Shown: positions 1 through 8,894 of the stretch, piece by piece
Layout: the number at the start of each line of letters is the position of its first letter
Numbering within the stretch: the first letter of the stretch is position 1
NCBI GenBank assembly: GCA_024235875.1
Contig: JACKLP010000008.1
Coordinates: 62,001-126,000, forward strand
Source: Burkholderiaceae bacterium
GTDB lineage: Bacteria > Pseudomonadota > Gammaproteobacteria > Burkholderiales > Burkholderiaceae_E
Direction: 5' to 3'
Length of the DNA: 64,000 bases
Notes under the pieces: model-generated
The model's input: the letters and a program-made list of their open reading frames with translations, nothing else
Database searches by the model: none
What the model was told of the DNA's origin: nothing
Translations under genes and position numbers: made by a program

Positions 1-1
1 C

Positions 2-2107
2 GGCAAGGTCACGGTACTTCAGGGGCATGCGGAGCTACGCAGTCCCGGAACCGTCGTGCGCGCCGATCGCATCGAGTACGACCACGCGGTCGATCAGGTC
101 ACGGCGACCGGCAAGGTGCGCGTCTTTCGCGAGGGCACCCGATTCGTCGGCGATCGGCTCACGCTGCAGCTCGACCGCGACCAGGGCAGCTTCCAGTCGC
201 CGATCTACGAGATTCCGGCCTTTGGCGGGCGTGGACGGGCGAGTCGGGTCGATTTCCTCGGACCCAAACGCGTTTTGCTCAAGGAAGCGACCTATTCGAC
301 TTGCGAACCCCAGCCGCCCGATGGGCACCTGGACTGGTATCTGCGAGCCGAATCCCTGCAGCTCGATCAGGAGAACGGCGAGGGCTGGGGCCGATCGGCC
401 AGTGTCTACTTCAAGGGCCTCAAGGTCCTGGCCGTGCCGGCATTTGCTTTCCCGCTCGGGGATCAGCGACGTAGCGGCTTTCTCGCGCCATCGATCGGCG
501 TTTCGTCGACCACCGGGCTCGACGTGGTCACGCCGTACTACTGGAACATCGCACCGAACCGCGACCTGACGATCTATCCGCGCGTGATGACTCGCCGAGG
601 GCTCCAGATCGGCGCCGACTACCGGTTCCTGGACCGAGCCTATCGAGGCGAAACGCGGGTGGAATGGACGCCCTGGGATCGGAAGACCGGTGGCGGACGC
701 CATTTCTATTCGCTGCGCAACCAGATCCTGGATCTTGGCGGTTGGCAGGGGCTGCTCAACATCAAGGGCGTTTCCGACGACAACTACTTCGTCGATTTCT
801 CGCGCACCATCGTTGCCACGTCGGAGCGCTCGCTGCCGCGAGACATTCTGTTCACTCGCGGCGTCGGCGACTGGACCCTGCTGGCGCGCGCATCGACCTG
901 GCAGAACATTCTCGATGCCCGGGACGCGCCGCCTTACGAGCGCCTGCCCCAGCTCCAGGCCCAGCATCTGGCGCTGGACCGGGCCGGTGGATTGGATTTC
1001 GACACGCTCTTCGACGTGACCTCGTTCACGCGGCCATTGGCGAACTCGCCCGAGGGGATTCGCGCATTCGTCAATCCCAAGGTCAGCTTTCCGGTGCGCC
1101 GGGCCGGCTGGTTCGTGGTGCCGGCCGCTTCGCTGCATGCGACGACCTACAGCCTGACGACGAACCCGGCCGGCGCCACCACGCTGAATCGCGTGGTACC
1201 GACCGGCTCGCTCGACGCGGGGCTGATCTTCGAGCGCAAGACCCGGCTGCTCGGGCGCGATGCGATCCAGACCCTCGAGCCACGGCTGTTCTATGCGCGC
1301 TCGGCATACCGGGACCAGTCGCAGTTTCCGGTGTTCGACTCCGGTACGGCGGATTTCAATTTTGCTCAGCTCTTTTCGACCAACACCTTCGTGGGCAACG
1401 ATCGGATCGCCGATGTCCACCAGCTCACCACCGCGCTCGTTTCGCGGGTGATCGATCCGAACGACGGCGCGCAGCGATTCCGCGGCGCGATTGGTCAGCG
1501 GACCTACTTCAGCCGCCAGCGCGTGACCCTGCCCGGCGGGACCGCGCCGACCGACCGGCGCAGCGACATCCTGCTTGCGGCGAGTGCCGAGCTGGGCAAC
1601 GGCCATAGTTTCGATGCCGGGCTGCAGTACAGTGTTCGCGACTCCCGACTGCCGCGTGGCAACTTCCAGTGGCGCTATCACGCGAGTGACGGCCGCATCC
1701 TGAATGTCGGCGTGCGACATGTGCACCAGGAACTGGGGCAGATCGACACCTCATGGCGATGGCCGATCGCACCGCGGTGGACCTCTCTGGGCAGACTCAA
1801 CTATTCGTGGCTGCGCTCGACGATCGACCCGGTCACACTGACCGTGGTTCCGGCGCAGCGCGGCGTGATCGAGAGCGTGTTCGGTTTCGAGTACCGTCAA
1901 GACTGCTGGACGACCCGGTTCGTCGTGCAGCGCTACATCGCGGCGCCCTCGAATGTGACCACGACAGGATTGTTCCTGCAGCTCGAGCTACGCGGCGTCG
2001 GGCGCGTGGGCCCGAACCCATTTGATATATTGCGTCGGAACATCCCTGGCTACCGGCTGCCGCAGGACCTCAGCGTACCGCCGAGCCGCTTCTTCGAATA
2101 CGAGTGA
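2..2107 (+). CDS. lptD: LPS-assembly protein LptD (5' end missing)
   Basis: Outer-membrane beta-barrel that inserts lipopolysaccharide into the outer leaflet, working with the lipoprotein LptE. The reading frame is open from base 2, so the signal peptide and start lie upstream of the window. The visible N-terminal part has the OstA/LptA-like jellyroll (GKVRVFREGTRFVGDRLTL style), followed by a long beta-barrel domain with alternating aromatic strands such as DLTIYPRVMTRRGLQIGADY. A conserved Cys lies in the N-terminal half (TYSTCEP) and one near the C-terminus (RQDCWTTRF), consistent with the disulfide that matures LptD. Its stop overlaps the GTG start of surA by four bases, so the two are translationally coupled. 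SurA is the main chaperone for LptD, which fits the linkage. Identity is secure. Confidence 0.96.
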   Translation, partial: GKVTVLQGHAELRSPGTVVRADRIEYDHAVDQVTATGKVRVFREGTRFVGDRLTLQLDRDQGSFQSPIYEIPAFGGRGRASRVDFLGPKRVLLKEATYSTCEPQPPDGHLDWYLRAESLQLDQENGEGWGRSASVYFKGLKVLAVPAFAFPLGDQRRSGFLAPSIGVSSTTGLDVVTPYYWNIAPNRDLTIYPRVMTRRGLQIGADYRFLDRAYRGETRVEWTPWDRKTGGGRHFYSLRNQILDLGGWQGLLNIKGVSDDNYFVDFSRTIVATSERSLPRDILFTRGVGDWTLLARASTWQNILDARDAPPYERLPQLQAQHLALDRAGGLDFDTLFDVTSFTRPLANSPEGIRAFVNPKVSFPVRRAGWFVVPAASLHATTYSLTTNPAGATTLNRVVPTGSLDAGLIFERKTRLLGRDAIQTLEPRLFYARSAYRDQSQFPVFDSGTADFNFAQLFSTNTFVGNDRIADVHQLTTALVSRVIDPNDGAQRFRGAIGQRTYFSRQRVTLPGGTAPTDRRSDILLAASAELGNGHSFDAGLQYSVRDSRLPRGNFQWRYHASDGRILNVGVRHVHQELGQIDTSWRWPIAPRWTSLGRLNYSWLRSTIDPVTLTVVPAQRGVIESVFGFEYRQDCWTTRFVVQRYIAAPSNVTTTGLFLQLELRGVGRVGPNPFDILRRNIPGYRLPQDLSVPPSRFFEYE

Positions 2108-3438
2108 AATCGATGGTGTCAAGAATCGCCGCGCTGCTGCTGCTCGTCGCGGGGCTGGTCCCGACGTGGCAGGGGCCCCTGGCTGCCGAGCGGATCCGGC
2201 TCGTCGATCGGGTCGTCGCCGTGGTCAACAACGAGGTCATCACCTCGACGGAGTTGGCGACCCGGGTCGAGCAGGTGAGTCGCCAGCTCAAGCAGCAGAA
2301 CATCTCGCTGCCGCCGTCCGATGTGCTCGAGCGCCAGGTGCTCGAGCGCATGATCACCGACCGGGTCCAGCAGCAGCGTGCACGCGAGGTGGGACTCAAA
2401 GTCGACGATGCCGAATTGGCAGTGGCGATCGAGCGCGTCGCGGCCGAGAACCGGCTCAGCGTGAACGGGCTGCGCGAGCGCCTGGTCGCAGAGGGCCTCG
2501 GTTGGAACGCATTTCGCGAAGAGATCCGCGGCGAGATCCTGCGCGTGCGACTGCGTGAGCGCGAGATCGATTCGCGGGTGCGGATCAGCGAGGCCGACGT
2601 CGACGCGTTTCTGGCTGATCAGTCGGCCAGCGGAGCCGATTCCACGAGCGAGCTTCAAGTGGCCCAGATCCTGTTGCCGGTACGCGAGGGGGCCGGGGCC
2701 ACGGATGTCGATGCCCAGCGCAAGCGTGCCGACGACATCATCGCGCAACTGCGCGGCGGCGCCGACTTCGGCCGGCTCGCCGCCGCATACTCGGCCGCCC
2801 CCGAGGCCATGAGCGGTGGTTCGCTGGGATGGCGCTCGCCCGAGCGTTTGCCGAAGTTGTTCCTGGACGCGCTCGAGAAGGTAGCACCCGGGGCGGTCGC
2901 CGGGCCGGTGAGAAGCCCGGCCGGATTCCACGTTCTCAAGCTGCTGGGGCGCCGAGGCGGCTCGAGTGGAGGGGGGGCGATCGACAAACCGGTCGAGCGC
3001 ACGCGCGCGCGCCATATTCTCATCCGTCCCAACGAATTGGTCTCCGAAGCCGAGGCCCTGCGGCGTCTCAATGACATTCGCGAGCGCGTTCTCAAGGGCG
3101 GCGAGGACTTCGGCGAGCTGGCAAGGCAGTACTCGGTCGATGGTAGCGCCGCACGCGGTGGCGAGCTTGGCTGGGTCTACCCCGGGGACACCGTACCCGA
3201 GTTCGAACGTGCGATGAATGCCTTGAAGCCGGGGCAGCTCAGCGAGCCGGTACGCTCTCCGTTCGGCCTGCACCTGATCCAGGTGCTGGAGCGGCGGACC
3301 GATCGCAGTTCCCCCGAGCGCCAGCGCCAACTCGCGCGGGCGGCCTTGCGCGAGAAGCGGATTGCTCAGGCCTTCGACGACTGGATTCGCCAGATGCGCG
3401 ACAGCGCGTACGTCGAGTATCGGCTCGAGGAGCGTTGA
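2104..3438 (+). CDS. surA: Periplasmic chaperone / peptidyl-prolyl isomerase SurA
   Basis: Chaperone and parvulin-type prolyl isomerase that escorts outer-membrane proteins, LptD among them, across the periplasm. Starts at GTG overlapping the lptD stop; an ATG four codons in is an alternative. Residues 1-28 form a signal peptide with the hydrophobic core AALLLLVAGLVP. The SurA N-terminal domain follows (DRVVAVVNNEVITSTEL), then two parvulin domains at roughly 180-285 and 298-400. Both show the LQVAQILLP/RARHILI opening and GGxLGW motifs, and the protein ends with the C-terminal helix typical of SurA. At 444 residues it has the normal length. The pdxA gene that often separates surA from rsmA is not present; rsmA starts 31 bases downstream. 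Confidence 0.96.
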   Translation: MKSMVSRIAALLLLVAGLVPTWQGPLAAERIRLVDRVVAVVNNEVITSTELATRVEQVSRQLKQQNISLPPSDVLERQVLERMITDRVQQQRAREVGLKVDDAELAVAIERVAAENRLSVNGLRERLVAEGLGWNAFREEIRGEILRVRLREREIDSRVRISEADVDAFLADQSASGADSTSELQVAQILLPVREGAGATDVDAQRKRADDIIAQLRGGADFGRLAAAYSAAPEAMSGGSLGWRSPERLPKLFLDALEKVAPGAVAGPVRSPAGFHVLKLLGRRGGSSGGGAIDKPVERTRARHILIRPNELVSEAEALRRLNDIRERVLKGGEDFGELARQYSVDGSAARGGELGWVYPGDTVPEFERAMNALKPGQLSEPVRSPFGLHLIQVLERRTDRSSPERQRQLARAALREKRIAQAFDDWIRQMRDSAYVEYRLEER

Positions 3439-3469
3439 GTCCCGGCCGTCGGGCTTGACGGGAGCCTTC

Positions 3470-4240
3470 TTGAATCATCGCCCACGCAAGCGATTCGGCC
3501 AGCACTTCCTTCATGATCGCTCGGTGATCGAGGCCATCGTCGAGGCGATCTCGCCATGCGCCGGCGAGCGGGTGGTCGAGATCGGGCCGGGTCTGGGCGC
3601 GCTGACCGATGCCGTGCTGGCTCGCGTGCCCGTGATCGATGCGGTCGAACTGGATCGGGACCTGGTTGCCAAGCTGCGAGCTCGGTATCCGAGCGAGCGC
3701 TTGCGATTGCACGCGGACGATGCGCTTCGATTCGACTTCGGCGCATTGGGTCCCGATCTGCGGCTGATCGGAAACCTCCCCTACAACATTTCGTCGCCGT
3801 TGCTCGTGCGCACGCTGGACTTTCACCCGAGAATCCGCGACATGCACTTCATGTTGCAGCGGGAGGTCGTCGACCGAATCGTCGCGCGGCCGGGTCAGCC
3901 GGACTACGGACGCCTCGGCGTGCTGCTTCAGGCGTTCTTCGACTGCGAGAGCGTGTTCGACGTCGCGCCGCAGGCATTCACGCCACCGCCACGGGTTTGG
4001 TCGGCCGTGGTGCGCATGAATCGCCGCGAGCCGGCGGTACGTGATGCGGGCGCACTGTCCGCCTTGCTGGCGGCGGCATTCTCGCAGCGGCGCAAGATGC
4101 TGCGCGGCACCTTGGTGCCCTGGCTTGCACAGCGGGGTATACCAGCCGAAGGCCTCGATCCGACCGCACGCCCGGAGAACGTGGAGCCGGAGCGCTATTA
4201 CGCGTTGGCCGAGCGCCTTGCGGCCAGCGGCCGCGGGTGA
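3470..4240 (+). CDS. rsmA: 16S rRNA dimethyladenosine transferase RsmA (KsgA)
   Basis: SAM-dependent enzyme that dimethylates two adjacent adenines near the 3' end of 16S rRNA during small-subunit assembly. I place the start at the TTG at 3470, because the protein then begins with the family's typical RKRFGQHFL motif and a GGGAG ribosome site lies five bases upstream; the upstream extension of the frame overlaps surA and is not protein-like. SAM-binding motif I is EIGPG at residues 37-41 and the catalytic NLPY motif is at 102-105. The 257-residue length is normal. It converges on gloA, with only nine bases between the stops, so no obvious terminator separates them. Confidence 0.95.
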   Translation: MNHRPRKRFGQHFLHDRSVIEAIVEAISPCAGERVVEIGPGLGALTDAVLARVPVIDAVELDRDLVAKLRARYPSERLRLHADDALRFDFGALGPDLRLIGNLPYNISSPLLVRTLDFHPRIRDMHFMLQREVVDRIVARPGQPDYGRLGVLLQAFFDCESVFDVAPQAFTPPPRVWSAVVRMNRREPAVRDAGALSALLAAAFSQRRKMLRGTLVPWLAQRGIPAEGLDPTARPENVEPERYYALAERLAASGRG

Positions 4241-4249
4241 TGCCCGGGG

Positions 4250-4633
4250 CTAGCTGCGCTGGATGAGCTCGATCTTGTAGCCGTCGGGGTCCTCGACGAA
4301 GGCGATGACGACCGTGCCCCCCTTGACCGGGCCCGCTTCACGCGTGACCTTGCCGCCCCCCGCGCGCACCTGCTCGCAGGTCGCCGCGACATCGTCGCTG
4401 GCAATGGCGATGTGCCCGAATCCCGTACCCATGTCGTATTGGTCGGTGCCGTAGTTGTAGGTGAGCTCGAGCACCGCGGTATCGGTTTCGTCGCCATAGC
4501 CGACGAAGGCCAGGGAGTACTTCTGCTCTGGGCGATCGGTGGTGCGCAGCAGCTTCATCCCGAGCAGGCCGGTGTAGAAGTCGATCGAGCGCTGCATGTC
4601 GCCAACCCGCAGCATCGTGTGAAGTAGTCTCAT
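4250..4633 (-). CDS. gloA: Lactoylglutathione lyase (glyoxalase I)
   Basis: Converts the hemithioacetal of methylglyoxal and glutathione to S-lactoylglutathione in the cytoplasm. At 127 residues it is slightly shorter than E. coli GloA (135). The metal ligands occur at the same positions as in the nickel-dependent bacterial enzymes: His5, Glu56, His74 and Glu122. The N-terminal MRLLHTMLRVGDMQRSIDFY and the central TYNYG motif are characteristic. It is the last gene of a compact minus-strand run that begins at phoH, 12 bases after the YgjP-like metallopeptidase gene. Confidence 0.95.
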   Translation of the reverse strand: MRLLHTMLRVGDMQRSIDFYTGLLGMKLLRTTDRPEQKYSLAFVGYGDETDTAVLELTYNYGTDQYDMGTGFGHIAIASDDVAATCEQVRAGGGKVTREAGPVKGGTVVIAFVEDPDGYKIELIQRS

Positions 4634-4645
4634 GGTTCTCGATCC

Positions 4646-5473
4646 TCAGAGTTCTTGTCCGTGGTCGTGGAGTCGACGCAGGCGCTCGCGCGCCCGCTCG
4701 AAATCGGGAAGTAGTTCGCCGACCTTCGCCCAGAACCGGTCGGAGTGGTTGAGTTCGCTCAGGTGCGCGATCTCGTGCGCGATCACGTAGTCGATGATCT
4801 CGAGCGGAAAGTGGATCAGTCGCCAATTCAGGCGAATCACGCCATCGGCGCTGCAGCTACCCCATCGAGTGCGTGCCGAGGACAGGCCCCATCGCGATGG
4901 CGCCTGGCCCAGGCGCTCGGCAAACACCGGAATTCGCTGCGCGAAGATTCGTTCGGCTTCGCCCTGCAGCCAACCCTGGACCCGATTCTTGAGTTGATCG
5001 GCACCCGCCTTCGGTGGCAGGCCGATTCTGAGTTCGTCGTCGAGGAAGTCGATGCCGCGCGCTCTTTCGTCGATGCGCATGACCAGGCTGCGTCCGAGAT
5101 AGCGAAGTGTCGCGCCGTTCTCCCAGCGAATCGCGAGGCTGTCGCGACGCCGTTCATAATCCCGCCACTCGACCAGCTTGCGCAGGATCCAGCGAGCCTT
5201 CTCCTGCAGCGCGATCTCGAGCTCCGAGAGCGTCAGCCAGCGCGGCACGCTCACGGTAAGTCCGCGCTCGTCGATCAGGAACCCGATGGTCCGACGCTTG
5301 GTTCGCCTGAGGCGGAAGTCGATACGCTGTCCGTCGAGCAGGGTGAATCGAGATGATCCCCCCTCTGGCCGACCCGCGGTTTGCGCGCCGATACCGATCG
5401 GAGTCGGGTCGGCGAAGGGCAGCGTAAGCTGTCCCGGGACCGTCCCGCGTAGCGGACGCGAACGCGAACTCAT
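4646..5473 (-). CDS. YgjP-like zinc metallopeptidase (DUF45 family)
   Basis: Predicted soluble zinc-dependent peptidase of the YgjP/WLM-like group. The diagnostic HEIAH site is at residues 233-237, with a third His at 243 (sequence HEIAHLSELNHSDRFW), matching the HExxH...H zinc site of the family. The middle contains the RWGSCS motif (TRWGSCSADGVIRLNWRL region), another hallmark. The substrate is not known for this family. The start ATG overlaps the plsC stop by four bases (ATGA), so it is coupled to the plsC–gmhB–glyS run. Its 275 residues are slightly longer than E. coli YgjP because of an N-terminal extension of low similarity. Confidence 0.88.
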   Translation of the reverse strand: MSSRSRPLRGTVPGQLTLPFADPTPIGIGAQTAGRPEGGSSRFTLLDGQRIDFRLRRTKRRTIGFLIDERGLTVSVPRWLTLSELEIALQEKARWILRKLVEWRDYERRRDSLAIRWENGATLRYLGRSLVMRIDERARGIDFLDDELRIGLPPKAGADQLKNRVQGWLQGEAERIFAQRIPVFAERLGQAPSRWGLSSARTRWGSCSADGVIRLNWRLIHFPLEIIDYVIAHEIAHLSELNHSDRFWAKVGELLPDFERARERLRRLHDHGQEL

Positions 5474-6246
5474 GCCGACTCGCCTTCGCGATTCAGCGGC
5501 CCGATGCCGTTACTTGCGGATGGGGTGTATGCATGGGGGCTCAGTCTTCTCATCTCCGCTTCGATCCAGCTCTCGACCTCGCGGTTGATCTGCTCGGGGG
5601 TTTTGTTCTTGGTCTCGATCAGGGGGCCGATCGAAACGGTAATCATGCCGGGTCTGAGTACGAAGGCACGACGTGGCCAGCACTCGCCCGAATTTACCGC
5701 GATCGGGACGACCGGTGAATCGGTACGGGTGGCCAGGCGAGATCCGCCGGTCTTGTAGCGTCCCTGGCCACCGACTGCGGTGCGCGTGCCTTCCGGAAAC
5801 ATGATGATCCACCGACCCTCGGCAAGCTTGCGCGTGCCTTGCGCTACGACGCTCTCGAAGGCATCGGCCCCCTTCTTGCGATCGATATGGATCATGTCGA
5901 GAAGCCCGATGCCCCAGCCGAAGAACGGCACGTAGAGCAGCTCGTGCTTGAACACGAAGCACAGCTCGCGCGGCATTCGCGACGCGAGATACATGGTTTC
6001 CCAGGTCGACTGGTGCTTCGAGAGCAGGATCGCGGGGCCATTGGGAAGATTCTGCCATCCCTCGAGTCGATGTCGGACGCCACAGAAGGCTCGTGCGCCC
6101 CAGATCACCATGCGCGGCCATCCGACCGTCAGGCGGTACCGTGTGGGACGCGGCAAGGGCCACCACAGGATGCAAGCCAGTGCGTACGGAATCACCGTCA
6201 CGACCTGGAACAGGTGGAAGAAGCTCGAGCGGACGGCCTGGATCAC
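5470..6246 (-). CDS. plsC: 1-acyl-sn-glycerol-3-phosphate acyltransferase
   Basis: Inner-membrane enzyme that acylates lysophosphatidic acid to phosphatidic acid in phospholipid synthesis. It starts at GTG overlapping the gmhB stop. A hydrophobic N-terminal segment (about residues 8-30) anchors it. The acyltransferase block I is present as H78-QSTW-E83, so the usual HX4D carries Glu instead of Asp, a variant I know from related betaproteobacteria. FPEGTR at residues 150-155 is the glycerol-phosphate binding motif. Length (258) and neighbours (gmhB, glyS) match the Burkholderiales arrangement. Confidence 0.93.
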   Translation of the reverse strand: MIQAVRSSFFHLFQVVTVIPYALACILWWPLPRPTRYRLTVGWPRMVIWGARAFCGVRHRLEGWQNLPNGPAILLSKHQSTWETMYLASRMPRELCFVFKHELLYVPFFGWGIGLLDMIHIDRKKGADAFESVVAQGTRKLAEGRWIIMFPEGTRTAVGGQGRYKTGGSRLATRTDSPVVPIAVNSGECWPRRAFVLRPGMITVSIGPLIETKNKTPEQINREVESWIEAEMRRLSPHAYTPSASNGIGPLNREGESA

Positions 6247-6776
6247 GGCGCGAGTTCGGCGGCGACACCCGCGAGGTCGACTCGCACGGTGGTGCCTGGC
6301 GGCAGGTCGCCGTCTTGCATGGTCTGACGACCTTTACCGGTCAGCAGCAGGATCGTTCGGCAGCCAGCCGCGTGTCCGGCTTGCAGGTCGCGCAGCGAAT
6401 CGCCGATGAAACACGCCTCGGCGGGCTCGACGTCGAAGCGGCGCAGGATCTCGAACACCATTCCGGGGCGCGGCTTGCGGCATTCGCAATTGGCGTCTGG
6501 CGCGTGCGGGCAGAAAAATACCGCGTCGATCCGTCCCCCGGCCGCGTGAACCTCGCCTTGCATCTTGGCGTTGATGGCCGCCAGGGTCTCCAGGTCGAAC
6601 AGGCCGCGGCCGACCCCCGACTGATTGGTGGCCACCGCGATGCGGTAGCCTGCGGCGCTCAGGCGCGCGATCGCCTCGAGCGCTCCCGGCAGTGCATGCC
6701 ACTCGTCGGGGCTCTTGATGTAGGCGTCGCTGTCTTCGTTGATGACGCCGTCGCGATCGAGGATCAGCAGCTTCAC
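6243..6776 (-). CDS. gmhB: D-glycero-beta-D-manno-heptose 1,7-bisphosphate 7-phosphatase
   Basis: HAD-family phosphatase that removes the 7-phosphate in the ADP-heptose branch of LPS core synthesis. I start it at the GTG at 6776, which overlaps the glyS stop as GTGA; the frame extends further upstream but only inside glyS. The HAD nucleophile motif LDRDGVIN spans residues 6-13, a zinc-binding cluster with Cys/His (FFCPHAPDANCECRKP) lies near residue 95, and FIGDSLRDLQAG is the late Asp motif. The 177-residue length is typical. Overlapping starts on both sides place it in one transcript with glyS and plsC. Confidence 0.93.
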   Translation of the reverse strand: MKLLILDRDGVINEDSDAYIKSPDEWHALPGALEAIARLSAAGYRIAVATNQSGVGRGLFDLETLAAINAKMQGEVHAAGGRIDAVFFCPHAPDANCECRKPRPGMVFEILRRFDVEPAEACFIGDSLRDLQAGHAAGCRTILLLTGKGRQTMQDGDLPPGTTVRVDLAGVAAELAP

Positions 6777-8866
6777 GCGAGTCGGGAGATATCGGCCACC
6801 CGGTTCATCAGGTCGCGCAGCGTGGCCAGCAGCGCGAGCCGATTTTCTCTCAGATGCGCGTCTTCGGCCATCACCATGACCTCCTCGAAGAATCGGTCGA
6901 CATGTTCGCGCGCATCGGCGACCAGGCGCATGGCCTCGGTGAAGTCCTGGCGATCGATCGCGGCGTCGACCTTCGGGGCAATGTCGTCGATGCATCTGGC
7001 CAAGGCCTGCTCGGCGTCTTCGGCGAGCAGGCTGTGGTCCAGACGTCGCGCCAGCGTGCCGTCCGCCTTGCGCAGGATGTTCGAGATCCGCTTGTTGGCG
7101 GCAGCCAGTGCCTCGGCCTGGGGCAAGGCGCTGAATTCGCGAACCGCGGCCAGGCGGGCCGGCACGAGCGCGAGGTCATCCGGACGCTGGTCGACGACGG
7201 CAGCGATCTGCGCCGCGCCAAAGCCGCGCTCGCGCAGGTAGCCGACGAGTCGGTCGAGCATGAATTCGGTCAACGCAGCGCTGGCTTGGCCGTGATCACC
7301 GTCGCCGAAGGCCTCGAAGGCGATTCCCGTCATGTCGTTCAGGCCGAGATCGAGCTGCTTCTCGATCAGCATGCGGATCACGCCCAGCGCATGGCGACGA
7401 AGTGCGAACGGATCCTTGTCGCCGGTGGGTTGCTGGCCGATCGAGAACATGCCGGCAAGGGTTTCGAGCTTGTCGGCCAGGGCCAGCACCGTGCCCGTCT
7501 CGGTGCCCGGCAAGGCGTCGCCCGCAAAGCGTGGCTGGTATTGCTCCAGCATGGCGAGGGCGACCGCTTCGGCTTCGCCGTCGTGACGCGCATAGTAGGT
7601 TCCCATGATGCCTTGCAGCTCGGGGAACTCGCCCACCATGCCGGTGAGCAGGTCGGTCTTGGCGAGTGTCGCGGCGCGCTCGGCGTGGTCGACGTCGGCG
7701 CCGAGGCGTCGGGCGACCGACGCCGCGATCCGCTTGACACGTGCCATCCGCTCGGCCTGGGTGCCGAGCCGGGCATGGTAGACCACGGAACCGAGCCGGG
7801 GCACGCGATCGGCCAGCGCCGTGCGCCGGTCCTGCTCATAGAAGAACTGTGCATCGGCGAGGCGCGGACGCACCACGCGCTCGTTGCCGTCGATGATCGC
7901 CTCGGGCTCGTCGATGGCCATGTTCGAAACGATCAGGAAACGCGGCAGCAGTTTCCCTCCGGCGCCGAAAAGCGGGAAGTACTTCTGGTTCGTGCGCATC
8001 GTCAGGATCAGGCATTCGGGCGGCACGGCCAGGAAGGCTTCGTCGAAACCGCCCACATAGACGGCGGGCCATTCGACCAGCGCAGTGACCTCGTCGAGCA
8101 AGGCGCCGACGGCGTCGTCGTCCTCACCGAGCGTGGCGTTCAGGCTCTTGGCGGCCTCGAGGAGCTGCGATTGGATTCGGGCGCGTCGATCGGTGAATCC
8201 CGCGAGCACGCGCGCCTGTGCCAGTCGCTCCTCGTAGGCAGTGGCCGATTCGATGACTACCGGGCCGCTGGATTGAAAGCGGTGTCCGAACGTCTCCCGG
8301 CCGCTGTCCAGACCGAGCAGGTTCACCGGCACGATCCGATCGCCATGCAGCGCGATCAGACGGTGAGCGGGGCGCACGAAGCTGACCGTGGTGGCGCCGT
8401 CGGCCAGCTGGTATTGCATGACCTTCGGGATCGGCAGCCGCGCGATCGCATGCTCCAGGATTTCCTGCAGCGATGCGTCGAGTGCCGCGCCTGCTTGTAT
8501 GGCTCGAAAGTAGAAGCACTCCTGCTTGCCATCGCTTGCGCGCACGAGCCGTGCCGGATCGGCGCCCTGGCGCTCGCACCATTTGGTGAGTGCCAGCGTG
8601 GGTCTGCCATCGGCGTCGAGTCCGACCTTGACGGACGGCCCCTTCACCTCGACCGGGCGGTCGGGCGCGGTCGAGAGCACCGCGTCGATACGCACCGCGA
8701 GGCGGCGAGGCGTCGCGAAGCGCTCGACACCTGCGTCGTTCGGGCTCAGGTCGCGCTGACGCAGCCCGGCGACGATGGAGTCGGCGAAAGCGACGGAGAG
8801 GCGCTCGAGCGCCTTTGGCGGTAGCTCTTCGGTGAAGAGCTCGATCAACAGGGCAGCGGCAGACAT
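6773..8866 (-). CDS. glyS: Glycyl-tRNA synthetase beta subunit
   Basis: Beta subunit of the alpha2beta2 glycyl-tRNA synthetase; it carries the tRNA-binding domains. The start chosen at 8866 gives the family's N-terminus MSAAALLIELFTEELPPKAL. Upstream in-frame codons would only read into glyQ-side sequence in an unlikely composition. The body contains conserved blocks such as LDEVTALVEWPAVYVGGF and RFLIVSNM, and an HD-like region (MVGEFPELQGIMGTYYA). The C-terminus has an anticodon-binding DALR-type helical domain. At 697 residues it is normal. It follows glyQ by 28 bases. Confidence 0.96.
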   Translation of the reverse strand: MSAAALLIELFTEELPPKALERLSVAFADSIVAGLRQRDLSPNDAGVERFATPRRLAVRIDAVLSTAPDRPVEVKGPSVKVGLDADGRPTLALTKWCERQGADPARLVRASDGKQECFYFRAIQAGAALDASLQEILEHAIARLPIPKVMQYQLADGATTVSFVRPAHRLIALHGDRIVPVNLLGLDSGRETFGHRFQSSGPVVIESATAYEERLAQARVLAGFTDRRARIQSQLLEAAKSLNATLGEDDDAVGALLDEVTALVEWPAVYVGGFDEAFLAVPPECLILTMRTNQKYFPLFGAGGKLLPRFLIVSNMAIDEPEAIIDGNERVVRPRLADAQFFYEQDRRTALADRVPRLGSVVYHARLGTQAERMARVKRIAASVARRLGADVDHAERAATLAKTDLLTGMVGEFPELQGIMGTYYARHDGEAEAVALAMLEQYQPRFAGDALPGTETGTVLALADKLETLAGMFSIGQQPTGDKDPFALRRHALGVIRMLIEKQLDLGLNDMTGIAFEAFGDGDHGQASAALTEFMLDRLVGYLRERGFGAAQIAAVVDQRPDDLALVPARLAAVREFSALPQAEALAAANKRISNILRKADGTLARRLDHSLLAEDAEQALARCIDDIAPKVDAAIDRQDFTEAMRLVADAREHVDRFFEEVMVMAEDAHLRENRLALLATLRDLMNRVADISRLA

Positions 8867-8894
8867 GGCTATCCGTTCTTGCACGCGGGCGGGC

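Noticed and set aside
35..1726. Long open frame antisense to lptD
   Set aside because: High-GC genes often leave long open antisense frames; composition is Arg/Gly/Ala-rich without any domain, while the lptD frame is clearly real.
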